Assembly: GCA_013122435.1 (NCBI GenBank)
Contig: WYDT01000010.1
Location: 186,001 to 250,000 of the forward strand
Direction: 5' to 3'
From: Chloroflexi bacterium AL-N1
GTDB lineage: Bacteria; Chloroflexota; Chloroflexia; Chloroflexales; Roseiflexaceae
Length of the DNA: 64,000 nucleotides
A model generated the notes under the pieces. The model was not told the origin of the DNA. It ran no database searches and worked only from the letters and a program-made list of their open reading frames with translations. Within the stretch, counting starts at the first letter, position 1. Each line of letters opens with the position of its first letter. Positions 8,210 through 15,754 of the stretch are shown here, piece by piece. The translations under genes were made by a program, and so were the position numbers.

Positions 8210-8785
8210 ATGAACGAAAAACAACGTACTTTGCTTTCGAAATTTCTGGCATTGCTGCTACGCCACCGTGCTGATACGTATGGGTTATCGCTCGACCCCG
8301 AAGGCTATGTGCCACTCACAGATTTGCTGACGACGATCAACCGTGAGCGGGGTTGGGAGTGGGTGCAGGTCGAGCATATCAACGAGATTATTACCACGCA
8401 GCAGAAGCGCCGCTACGAGATCATTGATGAGGATATCCGTGCGGTCTATGGACATTCACTTGCTGCCGAGGTGCGTTACCCTCAGATTGCCCCGCCAACG
8501 GTTTTGTTCCATGGCACAGCACGACGTTTTGTCGATGCCATTCGTCGTGAAGGGCTCAAACCCATGCGGCGTCAGTATGTGCACCTGACTGACGATCCTG
8601 ATCTGGCGGCGCTCACAGGCCGACGACGGGACCCGCATCCGGCTATTTTGCAACTTGATGCAGCCCGTGCTCATGCAGATGAACACGTCTTCTTTGGTGC
8701 CGACAAGGGCGTCTTCCTAATGAAATCGGTGCCACCAGACTACATTTTGCCGGAGCTTTACGAAGAAGCAAACAATGGTTTGTAG
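8210..8785 (+). CDS. kptA: RNA 2'-phosphotransferase, Tpt1/KptA family
   Basis: A 191-residue protein with an N-terminal winged helix (LLRHRADTYGLSLDPEGYVPLTDLL, with R18-H19) and a C-terminal ADP-ribosyltransferase-like fold: IRAVYGHSL (H82), LFHGTARRFVDAIRREGL, YVHLTDDP. In fungi and plants Tpt1 removes the 2'-phosphate left by tRNA splicing, using NAD+ and forming ADP-ribose 1'',2''-cyclic phosphate. Bacteria lack that splicing, so the cellular substrate is unknown; some homologues ADP-ribosylate 5'-phosphate ends of RNA or DNA in vitro. It lies directly before a REP-like cluster and an ADP-ribosylglycohydrolase. Confidence 0.92.
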   Translation: MNEKQRTLLSKFLALLLRHRADTYGLSLDPEGYVPLTDLLTTINRERGWEWVQVEHINEIITTQQKRRYEIIDEDIRAVYGHSLAAEVRYPQIAPPTVLFHGTARRFVDAIRREGLKPMRRQYVHLTDDPDLAALTGRRRDPHPAILQLDAARAHADEHVFFGADKGVFLMKSVPPDYILPELYEEANNGL

Positions 8786-9012
8786 CAGCGGTTTAGCACC
8801 GCTGTGTGTCCATAGATAGGCAGTGGTGCGCGGATTCGGTCGGCGGCGGCTTGCCGCCGCTACGAGCTATGGCCCGAGATGTAGCAGCGGTTTGGAACCG
8901 CTGTGTGTTGATAAATGGGTGGCTATTGGGGACGGTTAGCGGATTTGGTCGGCGGCGGCAAGCCGCCGCTACGGGCTATGGTGCGCGAAGGGAGCAGCGG
9001 TTTATAACCGCT
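8784..9012. repeat. Cluster of five REP-like hairpins
   Basis: Two hairpin types alternate. Type 1, (C)AGCGGTT-loop-AACCGCT(G): 8786-8804, 8885-8903, 8996-9012. Type 2, GCGGCGGC-2 bases-GCCGCCGC, perfect: 8843-8860 and 8952-8969, in opposite orientation of the loop. The first hairpin begins within the kptA stop codon. The linking sequence (ctacgggctatggtgcgcga) recurs at 10124 after the next gene. This looks like a mobile or amplified palindromic repeat family. Confidence 0.85.
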
Positions 9013-9092
9013 TTCTCGATATGATTTTGTATTTGTGTGATGAGGTTATGAACCGGCTCTTCATAACAGTGTGAGACGGAAGGTGAACCACA

Positions 9093-10052
9093 ATGTTCTC
9101 ACGAGACCAGCTTCGCGGCGTTATCTATGGCCAGGCAGTTGGTGATGCGCTCGGGCTTGGGACCGAATTTCTCTCCAAAAGCGAAGTCGCTGAGTATTAC
9201 CCGCAGGGCTTGCACCACTATACCGACATTGTGCAGGATGGTCATCGTTCGCGCTGGGTTCGTGGTGATTGGACTGATGACACCGACCAGATGCTGTGCA
9301 TTTTTGATAGCCTTCTCGAACAGCAGCAACTTGATATCCAGGATATTGCAGGACGTATCTATCAATGGGCAACGCACGGTGGTATGGGTATTGGCATGAC
9401 TGTGCTGTCGGTGTTGCAAGCGCCACAGTTCCTGCGCGACCCGCATGCCGCTGCTCGATTGGTCTGGAAAAACTCAGGGCGGCGTGGCGCAGCAAATGGT
9501 GCAGTTATGCGGACGGCGATCCTGGGTGTGTGGCAGTACGATCAGCCTGAGCAGATTATGTGGCAGGCCGAGCAGGTTTGCAAAATCACTCACTATGATC
9601 CGCGTTGTGTGGCTTCGTGTGTTGCTGTCTCGTGGCTGATCAGTGCTTTTCTGCGTGGCCATCGCGATACCAATGCGTTGATGGCAGAGGCATTGGACAA
9701 AGTAGCATTGTATGATCTATCGGTGAGTGAGTATGTCGACGCAATTATCGACCAACCGCTCGAAGCACTCGATCTCGACGAGGGACTCAATCCAGGAGAG
9801 TCCAATCGGATCGGGTATACACTCACGGCGCTTGGTGCGGGTCTGTGGGCCTTGCGGCATGCCACCTCATTTGCTGATGGCATTACACAGGTAATTCACG
9901 AGGGCGGTGATGCGGATACGAATGCGGCAGTGGCTGGGGCGTTGCTTGGTGCGAAGTTTGGATTTGCTGGCATACCAGATGAATGGGTTTCTGAGCTTGC
10001 GTACGGTGATGAGTTGGAGCAACGGATTACGCGGTTGGTGTCGTTGTTGTGA
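9093..10052 (+). CDS. ADP-ribosylglycohydrolase family protein
   Basis: A 319-residue all-helical hydrolase of the DraG/ARH family, which removes ADP-ribose from proteins or other acceptors using two Mg ions. The metal motifs are intact: GQAVGDALGLGTEF near residue 13, GDWTDDTDQML near residue 58, and HEGGDADTNAAVAGALLGA near residue 270. No dinitrogenase reductase or other target gene is adjacent. REP-like repeats on both sides set it apart as a unit, but its function fits the upstream NAD+/ADP-ribose genes. Confidence 0.92.
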   Translation: MFSRDQLRGVIYGQAVGDALGLGTEFLSKSEVAEYYPQGLHHYTDIVQDGHRSRWVRGDWTDDTDQMLCIFDSLLEQQQLDIQDIAGRIYQWATHGGMGIGMTVLSVLQAPQFLRDPHAAARLVWKNSGRRGAANGAVMRTAILGVWQYDQPEQIMWQAEQVCKITHYDPRCVASCVAVSWLISAFLRGHRDTNALMAEALDKVALYDLSVSEYVDAIIDQPLEALDLDEGLNPGESNRIGYTLTALGAGLWALRHATSFADGITQVIHEGGDADTNAAVAGALLGAKFGFAGIPDEWVSELAYGDELEQRITRLVSLL

Positions 10053-10080
10053 GTATATCCGTTGATACTGATAGATTGGT

Positions 10081-10180
10081 GTAGCAGCGGTTGCAACCTT
10101 GACAGGGCGGCGGCAAGCCGCCGCTACGGGCTGTGGTGCGCGAAGGTAGCGGCAGTTTGTAACCGCCGTTCTGTTGTACT
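10081..10180. repeat. REP-like repeat cluster, second copy
   Basis: A type 2 hairpin GCGGCGGCAAGCCGCCGC lies at 10107-10124, followed by the same linker as at 8970 (ctacgggctgtggtgcgcga) and a degenerate type 1 hairpin (AGCGGCAGTTTGTAACCGCC). An incomplete type 1 element (AGCGGTTGCAACC) precedes it. It shares more than 60 bases with the cluster at 8784-9012. Confidence 0.8.
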
Positions 10181-10230
10181 GTATGGTATTACTAAGAGAG
10201 AATATGTTTCTTCATTACAACAGGATTGTC

Positions 10231-10662
10231 CTAATCCGCTATGCTCCCACCTGACCAGTAGACGGGATACATGGGACTCAACTTTCGCTCACTATTGTAG
10301 AACACCCCAAATTCGGTTCGATAGGGTTTGCCGGTCGCATCTTCTCCCTCCAGAACTAGCACGCGATAACCTACGTACTGGCCCTGGTCAGGAAGGAGAT
10401 AGGTGTCTACAATCTGGGGTGACTCAGTAGGAGCAGTAGCAATACCACCAACCCTTACAATTGCTCGTTCACATCGTCGTGGGAGATCGGTTAGTGCACA
10501 TAGGCCCTGAATGTCCCCAGCCTGGGCAAAGGTCTCAGCCTGTGCCAGAATCTGTTGAGCATCAGCCACACTAATAGTGTCGGCTGAGGGGCTTGGGAGG
10601 AACGCGCAGCCAGCCAGTATGATAAGCGCAATGATGCTAGCGATACAACGAGTTATAATCAT
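10231..10662 (-). CDS. Small lipoprotein, tandem paralogue 1
   Basis: A 143-residue lipoprotein: the signal MIITRCIASIIALIILAGC ends in the lipobox LAGC, then the mature part begins AFLPSPSADTISVADAQQIL. The rest is a small alpha+beta region with ETFAQAGDIQGLCAL, YVGYRVLVLEGEDATGKPYRTEF and PVYWSGG. It is about 60 percent identical to the gene directly upstream, so this is a tandem duplication. I do not recognise the family; the C-terminal half resembles a secreted SnoaL/NTF2-like sheet only in general form. Confidence 0.7.
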   Translation of the reverse strand: MIITRCIASIIALIILAGCAFLPSPSADTISVADAQQILAQAETFAQAGDIQGLCALTDLPRRCERAIVRVGGIATAPTESPQIVDTYLLPDQGQYVGYRVLVLEGEDATGKPYRTEFGVFYNSERKLSPMYPVYWSGGSIAD

Positions 10663-10723
10663 GGGTATCCCTTTATCCGAAGAGTCATGGCCGAGCTTTG
10701 TTCAGAACACGATAAAACTATCC

Positions 10724-11146
10724 TTAATCATCAAATTCCGCTCCTGACCAATACACGGGAAAGGGGGGTATCAATTGTCGATCTCTATACAGAACCCGAA
10801 ATTCGGTTCGATAGGATGTGCCAGTGGCGTCTTCTCCTTCTAATACCAAGACACGATAGCCTACCACATTACCTTCATCAGGTTGAATATAGCTGTCTAC
10901 AATCTGTGGTGACTCGATAGGAGCAGTAGCAATACCACCAACAGCATCAAGTTCTCGTTCACACCACCTTGGTACACTTGTCATCGAACACAGACCTTGT
11001 GCGTCCCCAGCCTGAGCAAAGGTCTCGGCTTGCTCCAGAATTTGTTCAGCATCAGCCACACTGATGGTATCGGCTGAGGGGCGTGGGAGAAACGCGCAGC
11101 CACTACAAAGCATACCAACATATAGAAAAAGAAGAAAATCTTTCAT
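10724..11146 (-). CDS. Small lipoprotein, tandem paralogue 2
   Basis: A 140-residue lipoprotein with lipobox CSGC and the same body as its downstream neighbour: SADTISVADAEQILEQAETFAQAGDAQGLC, GGIATAPIESPQIVDSYIQPDEG, GYRVLVLEGEDATGTSYRTEFRVLY and PVYWSGAEFDD. The two Cys residues around SMTSVPRWCERE are conserved in both. Function unknown. Both copies are intact, which suggests that both are kept for use. Confidence 0.7.
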   Translation of the reverse strand: MKDFLLFLYVGMLCSGCAFLPRPSADTISVADAEQILEQAETFAQAGDAQGLCSMTSVPRWCERELDAVGGIATAPIESPQIVDSYIQPDEGNVVGYRVLVLEGEDATGTSYRTEFRVLYRDRQLIPPFPVYWSGAEFDD

Positions 11147-11163
11147 ATGAGTCTAGATCCTAG

Positions 11164-11210
11164 TTACACTCAGCCATAACACACATAAGAAAAGTCATAG
11201 CTGAGTGTAA
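11164..11210. repeat. 11-bp inverted repeat between lipoprotein and secreted protein genes
   Basis: TTACACTCAGC and GCTGAGTGTAA pair perfectly around a 25-base loop. It lies just past the stop of the leftward secreted protein gene and just before the lipoprotein start, so it may be a terminator, or an operator for the lipoprotein pair. Confidence 0.5.
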
Positions 11211-11236
11211 ACTTATCTATGTGATTATATTATGTG

Positions 11237-12154
11237 CTAATGTGCTCTGTACGAGTAGTCAAGGTTCCAAACTGGCCATCCCCCTTCAAGCACAGAGACT
11301 TCGTTTGTATATGCAACTTCACGTGCTTGCTGATGTGAGTTCCCATGCCATCTGTTACTGAACTTACCTGCTTCTCCATATTTTGTAATATCCCAGCGCT
11401 CACATATTTGGTGTGATGCGGCTATTGTAGCAGGACCATGTGAGATACCCAACTCAATAGTGTCACAGGTATTCACATCAAGATCTGCGCGAGGATTCCA
11501 ATCAACCCACTCCATACTCGCACTTTGTTGAGGGTCTCTTACCCCCTCGACTGTTGCACTGAGAAGCTGCCATGGCCATTTCGACTGTGTGGTCGAAAAA
11601 TTTTCCAATTGATAGTAATCATCACGTGAACTAGCATCACCTTCCAACTTGTACACTTTATAGCAGTGATGAATTTCTGCTGTATCTCCATCAAACCAAT
11701 CACAGTCTTGTGCAACCATATTCCAACTCTGTGATTGAGTTCCGATTGGTTCTTCAGAAATAGCAGAGTCTGGTGGTGCAGCGGCTGTAGATACCTGCAT
11801 ATCCACTGTGACTGTTCCATCCGGTGCTACTGTGGTAGACGCCGACTCAAAAATATTACTATTCGATGTTACTAGAATATCCGGTTCTTCTGCTGTCCCA
11901 AGGTTAAGCACCGTTACTTCATCAGGTCGTATTTTCATACCATACTCTGTAGACCATCGTTTGATGGCTTCAGCAGCCTGCCGTTGACCTTCGTCTGTGT
12001 TCGTAATATCAAGCGATGGCATATCCTCCGCAGTAATACTTTGTGGTGTCGGTAAATCCTTTGCATCGTCTTCCTGAGCAAATGAAGATGGAACCAGTAC
12101 GAGCGCCGTGCACATAAAGAACACAAGACCAATCGACTTCGTTCTTCGAAGCAT
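11237..12154 (-). CDS. Secreted protein of unknown function
   Basis: A 305-residue exported protein with signal MLRRTKSIGLVFFMCTALVLVPSSFA cleaved before QEDD. The first third (IKRWSTEYGMKIRPDEVTVL) may be a propeptide; the C-terminal part is rich in Trp, Cys and polar residues (DWFDGDTAEIHHCYKVYKL, ADLDVNTCDTIELGISHGP, HQICERWDI, GGWPVWNLDYSY), suggesting a compact disulfide-bonded domain. The ATG at 12154 follows GGAGGAGGG; an upstream in-frame start lacks support. I do not recognise the family. Confidence 0.7.
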   Translation of the reverse strand: MLRRTKSIGLVFFMCTALVLVPSSFAQEDDAKDLPTPQSITAEDMPSLDITNTDEGQRQAAEAIKRWSTEYGMKIRPDEVTVLNLGTAEEPDILVTSNSNIFESASTTVAPDGTVTVDMQVSTAAAPPDSAISEEPIGTQSQSWNMVAQDCDWFDGDTAEIHHCYKVYKLEGDASSRDDYYQLENFSTTQSKWPWQLLSATVEGVRDPQQSASMEWVDWNPRADLDVNTCDTIELGISHGPATIAASHQICERWDITKYGEAGKFSNRWHGNSHQQAREVAYTNEVSVLEGGWPVWNLDYSYRAH

Positions 12155-12248
12155 AAATCCCTCCTCCATAAACATTATAAACTAAAAAATCAACAGACCA
12201 TCACTCACGTTATATTGGTGTCGATATCCCCCCTTTACACCAAAGAGT

Positions 12249-12283
12249 ATGTCGGTTAGCACCATAGGAGATCCAACCGACAT
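12249..12283. repeat. Inverted repeat upstream of the secreted protein gene
   Basis: ATGTCGGTT and AACCGACAT form perfect 9-bp arms around 17 bases. It lies 95-130 bases upstream of the leftward gene that starts at 12154 and could be a regulator site. Confidence 0.4.
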
Positions 12284-12355
12284 TACTGCTTGGAAATAGT
12301 AATCGTTAATCGTATCTGACGAATTTCTTATGTAGATTGATGGAGTAAAATGTTG

Positions 12356-12382
12356 TTTTCGGGTAAAGATTACACCCGAAAA
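12356..12382 (-). terminator. Hairpin after the LuxR-type pseudogene
   Basis: TTTTCGGGT and ACCCGAAAA pair perfectly around 9 bases, 17 bases past the end of the leftward LuxR-type remnant. The A/T-rich outer stem makes it a plausible terminator. Confidence 0.5.
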
Positions 12383-12398
12383 TCACGGCTGTCTATAG

Positions 12399-12616
12399 TT
12401 ATTTTTCACCATTTTGTTGGGCATGCTGTTGCCAGTGTATCTGTGCAGCCGCGACTCTACTTGAAACACCTAAACACCGCATATATGTTGAACATGATTA
12501 TGGACGGTGCAGATACTGATAGAAAGGTGCATAGCAATCTCCTTATCGCGATAGCCCTGTGCAATCAGTTCAAGAACCTCTTCTTCGCGCTCTGTGAGCT
12601 TTTGTGGTTGAGTCAC
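12399..12616 (-). pseudogene. Stand-alone LuxR-type HTH regulator, frameshifted
   Basis: From a GTG at 12616, preceded by AAGGAG at 7-base spacing, the frame encodes [20 protein letters not shown] and on through [21 protein letters not shown], a LuxR/GerE helix-turn-helix, and stops at 12470. One base out of frame the domain continues as [19 protein letters not shown] and ends at 12399. Restoring one base between ATA and TTA near 12472 would give a ~72-residue regulator with no receiver domain. The lesion removes the last helix needed for dimer formation, so it is probably inactive. The upstream part does not encode a receiver. Confidence 0.8.
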
Positions 12617-12836
12617 ATTGGTACTCCTTCCAGTACCATCTTCTACACACTTTCTCTGTGAGGGTGGACACTACCAAACTAATCCCCCTTTAGCAGTAAA
12701 GGTAGCGATCTCTATTATTTTACTGCGCTTCTATCATATGCATACGTTTCAGAATGCACAAAGGTAACATATGTATGAAAAATTAGAGCAATTGGCTCTG
12801 GGTATTGGTGAAATATCTTTGGAATGCCGTGAATCT

Positions 12837-13256
12837 TCAACTCTTCCGCACAATCTGAAACATGCCTGCGCCGTACAGTGCAGAAGGTCGTGCGATAAAA
12901 CCGTACTGCTCGTACAAACCCTCAACACCCTTGACACTGAGTAGCGCAACCATCGCGCCATCAGGAGCATGTGCATTGATCCAGTCTATGATGGCATCCA
13001 TAATGCGTGTGCTATAGCCCTGACCACGATACTCTGTGATGACAATAATGTCCTGAATGTAGAAATAGATATTACCGTCACCTACCACGCGCCCGAAGCC
13101 AACTAGCTTCCCTGCCTGTTCGAGACAAACTGCATAGAGGCTGTGTTGTAACCCGGCTTCGGTATACTCATCGGGAATGTTGCCCCAACCGACGTGATCA
13201 CGCAAACGCTGGTACTCGGCGACGGTCGGGAGTCGTTCGACAAGGGTCGCTTCCAT
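12837..13256 (-). CDS. GNAT family N-acetyltransferase
   Basis: A 139-residue acetyltransferase. The acetyl-CoA loop is YRGQGYSTRIMDAIIDWI (Q/R-x-x-G-x-G/A form), preceded by the central strand IYFYIQDIIVITEY and followed by VEGLYEQYGFIARPS, the usual motif B end. It is a whole single GNAT domain that acetylates an amine from acetyl-CoA; the substrate is not predictable. The gene stands alone between the LuxR remnant and a SAP-domain protein gene. Confidence 0.88.
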   Translation of the reverse strand: MEATLVERLPTVAEYQRLRDHVGWGNIPDEYTEAGLQHSLYAVCLEQAGKLVGFGRVVGDGNIYFYIQDIIVITEYRGQGYSTRIMDAIIDWINAHAPDGAMVALLSVKGVEGLYEQYGFIARPSALYGAGMFQIVRKS

Positions 13257-13297
13257 AGCATAGCACTTTCATTGGTGAGATTAGGTGATTAGGCGAC

Positions 13298-13897
13298 TCA
13301 CTCCTCAGTGAGGGCCAGATCGGATCGTGCATAGACCGTTTCCCCCGGCAGGGCACGCTTGAGCTTCCAATATCTGCGTGCATCCTTGATCGTCTTGTCC
13401 GGGTTGTCTGCGAGGAATTCGCGGGTATATCGATTGTACTGATTGTGCGGCGGAATCACCGATTGGTAGTTGGGGTCACGCTTCTGTGCTTCGAGGCGGT
13501 GCCATTCTGCAATAGCATCGCGCAGGGTCTTGCCAACATTGTGCTGCATCCAGTCCATAAATGCGATGGAAAAGCGAAACCGTGGCCCGACCTGTTCAAT
13601 CATAAAACGGCGCATGTTTGGACCATTTCGATAGCTGTCCGTGATCACTGTATCGAGTGATAGGGGCTCTGTGACCCAGTTAAACATAGAGGTCGTTTTG
13701 GGGCTCGCCTTGTCACCGGGGTACGCAGTCTGTCCGGTCGACAGGTAGTGCGCGATACGGTCGGCAATGGTGAACTTGCCGCCAGTGGTTTTGATGCCTT
13801 TGCTGCGGCAGTAATCGATCAGTTCTTCTTTAAGCCAGTACCACCGCCGAAATTCTTCCGCTAATGTCATAGTTGCCAGTTCGGGTCGTTCCATCAT
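13298..13897 (-). CDS. SAP-like domain protein (DUF6434 type)
   Basis: A ~199-residue protein. The N-terminal ~50 residues (EEFRRWYWLKEELIDYCRSKGIKTTGGKFTIADRIAHYL) read as a SAP-like helix-extended-loop-helix, a fold often used to bind nucleic acid. The C-terminal part repeats a similar pattern, NQYNRYTREFLADNPDKTIKDARRYWKLKRALPG, as in DUF6434 proteins. Role unknown. The start is taken at the ATG at 13897 behind GGGAG; a second ATG follows directly. Confidence 0.7.
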   Translation of the reverse strand: MMERPELATMTLAEEFRRWYWLKEELIDYCRSKGIKTTGGKFTIADRIAHYLSTGQTAYPGDKASPKTTSMFNWVTEPLSLDTVITDSYRNGPNMRRFMIEQVGPRFRFSIAFMDWMQHNVGKTLRDAIAEWHRLEAQKRDPNYQSVIPPHNQYNRYTREFLADNPDKTIKDARRYWKLKRALPGETVYARSDLALTEE

Positions 13898-14016
13898 CAG
13901 TGCTCCCACACACGTTTATTATCACTAGGTGATACGTTACTATGGTGGGATGGGGTTTTCTTTTTATTCCTCTGGATGAACCATCTCGTGGTATCCATAT
14001 CTATGTGTAGTTGTAT

Positions 14017-15397
14017 TTATTGTGTGAGAAACTGTAATGCCTGTATCTCTTCGGTTGCTCTGGCTTTCCACCCCTCCGATTGCGTCAGGTCACGGCACAC
14101 AGCAAAGTTAACAATAGCTTTTTGAACTTCACCGAGTTTTTTATAGCTGAAGCCACGGTTACAGTAGGCATAGTAATATGTTGGATGTGGTGCAATAACA
14201 TAGTCGTAATCAGCGATGGCTCGATGGTACTCGCGCCGTCGATAGAACACACGCCCACGATGCACAATCGCATCCCGATGATCTGGTTCCAGTTGCAGTG
14301 CCATGTCATAATCGGCCAGTGCCTTGTCGAATTCGCCTAACTCGCGGTACGCCATGCCCCGATCTACATACCAATCTGCAATAGAAGGATCGCGGTCAAT
14401 GGCCCGCGTATATTCTGGGACAGCAGCAAAATTACCTGCCTCAAAGTGGTCTTTGCCACGGTTATGACTGGCCTGGCCACTCATTATATAGCCGATGTGG
14501 TCAATCCCAAGCGGGATACCAATAATAAGCGCTGGTATGAGCACCCATCTCACAAATCGTCCCCGCCACCTCCGCTGCCCCTGAATTGTCAATACCTCAC
14601 GTGGCTCACTATCTGTCAGGAAAGCGCTATACTTGGTGCCCTGACTGTGGGCAATGATGCCTGGAATAATATCATTATTGGGGATCTGTTCAATTGTGAG
14701 CACCCTCCATAGCTGTTCACGACCTGCCTGTTTGACGACCATAATGCTCCCGTCTGTGTCAATATCGGACACATCGTTCCAACGGAGCCTCTCACTTTTT
14801 ATGTGAATCCCATCACGACTGAGTTGAAATTTCCCAAAGGTAACCTGTTCGCCAGCATCATATGTGTGAAGGGCTTTTTCCGGACGACATTCAGAGGTAG
14901 CATTAAAGAAACACTCAAAGAGTTCTCATCCCCCAATCTGCCAGATTTCACCAGGCTTAGGTTCCTCTGTATGTTCGTCTGAATTCCATAGTACCGCTCC
15001 TGTTCTGTATTTTTGCCCATTACTATAACGTAGATTGATTGAGATATGTACTAGTCCATTATATGAGCCAGCATCGAAATGAACCGTCTCAACATCCTGC
15101 CAGAGGATGCTTTTGGTGGGGGTAAGGTAATAGGAGCGCATGCCATTCTCGAACAGGATGATACGTTGTTCGTTGAATAACAAATCAAGTATGCCCAGGA
15201 CAACGAAAAAAAGAATAAAACCGATAGAAAAAAGGAGTCCCTGAGTATCAGGAGGTGTTTGTTGCATTGACCACCATGCAAAATACCCAAACATTCCAGT
15301 AAGTAACAAGAATAAGATCAATGGGCCACGCTTAGGATGCACACACAGCAACAGGGCTCCCCAACAGTGGATCTTCCAATACAAGATGTTCTTGCAT
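14017..15397 (-). pseudogene. DUF6585-type membrane protein fused to TPR domain, broken twice
   Basis: The natural start seems to be the ATG at 15397 behind AGGAG (MQEHLVLEDPLLGSPVAVC). A frameshift in a GT-rich tract near 15350 moves the frame to HPKRGPLILFLL, which has two membrane segments and a PH-like region (LFENGMRSYYLTPTKSILWQDVETV). An in-frame TGA at 14926-14928 then interrupts it, after which the same frame goes on as ELFECFFNATSECRPEKALH, GKFQLSRDGIHIKSERLRWNDV, one membrane segment and four TPRs to 14017. A GTG at 14772 could restart the TPR half. The whole looks like one ~460-residue gene with two lesions. Confidence 0.78.
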
Positions 15398-15754
15398 GCT
15401 GCTTCTCCTGACAACCCTGTGTGTGCATCAAACTGAAGGAATTGGTCTCTCTCATCTGATCTGTCCGATAACGTTATTGTACTACCCAGTGTAGATAAGT
15501 GTGAGTGAAGATATCAAAACTGGTAGTAAAGAGTGCACAGGTAGGTGTTTGCTCTGCATATGTGTGTGCAAACTACAAATTTGTAATCCACCTCTATAGC
15601 GTACTAGAGATAATAAATGGTACAATTGTTTGTAACCGATATTTTTGCGTTTTTGATCGTTTATGATCATGGCATGAAAAAACAAACCCCATCGTCCTTC
15701 TAACGTGGGACATGTGCCTTTCCAAAAACCTGCCGGGTGTGTAAGGATTGCACG
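15398..15754. other. Divergent intergenic region with palindromes
   Basis: No gene is seen between the DUF6585 remnant and the histidine kinase. Two short perfect palindromes occur, ATAACGTTAT at 15478-15487 and TACAAATTTGTA at 15574-15585, either of which could be an operator. Confidence 0.35.

Noticed and set aside
10568..10580. ACACTAATAGTGT, a perfect palindrome resembling half-sites of the operator at 2988-3012
   Set aside because: It lies inside the lipoprotein coding sequence, its spacer is 1 base instead of 7, and the paralogue has lost it through silent changes, so it is probably chance.
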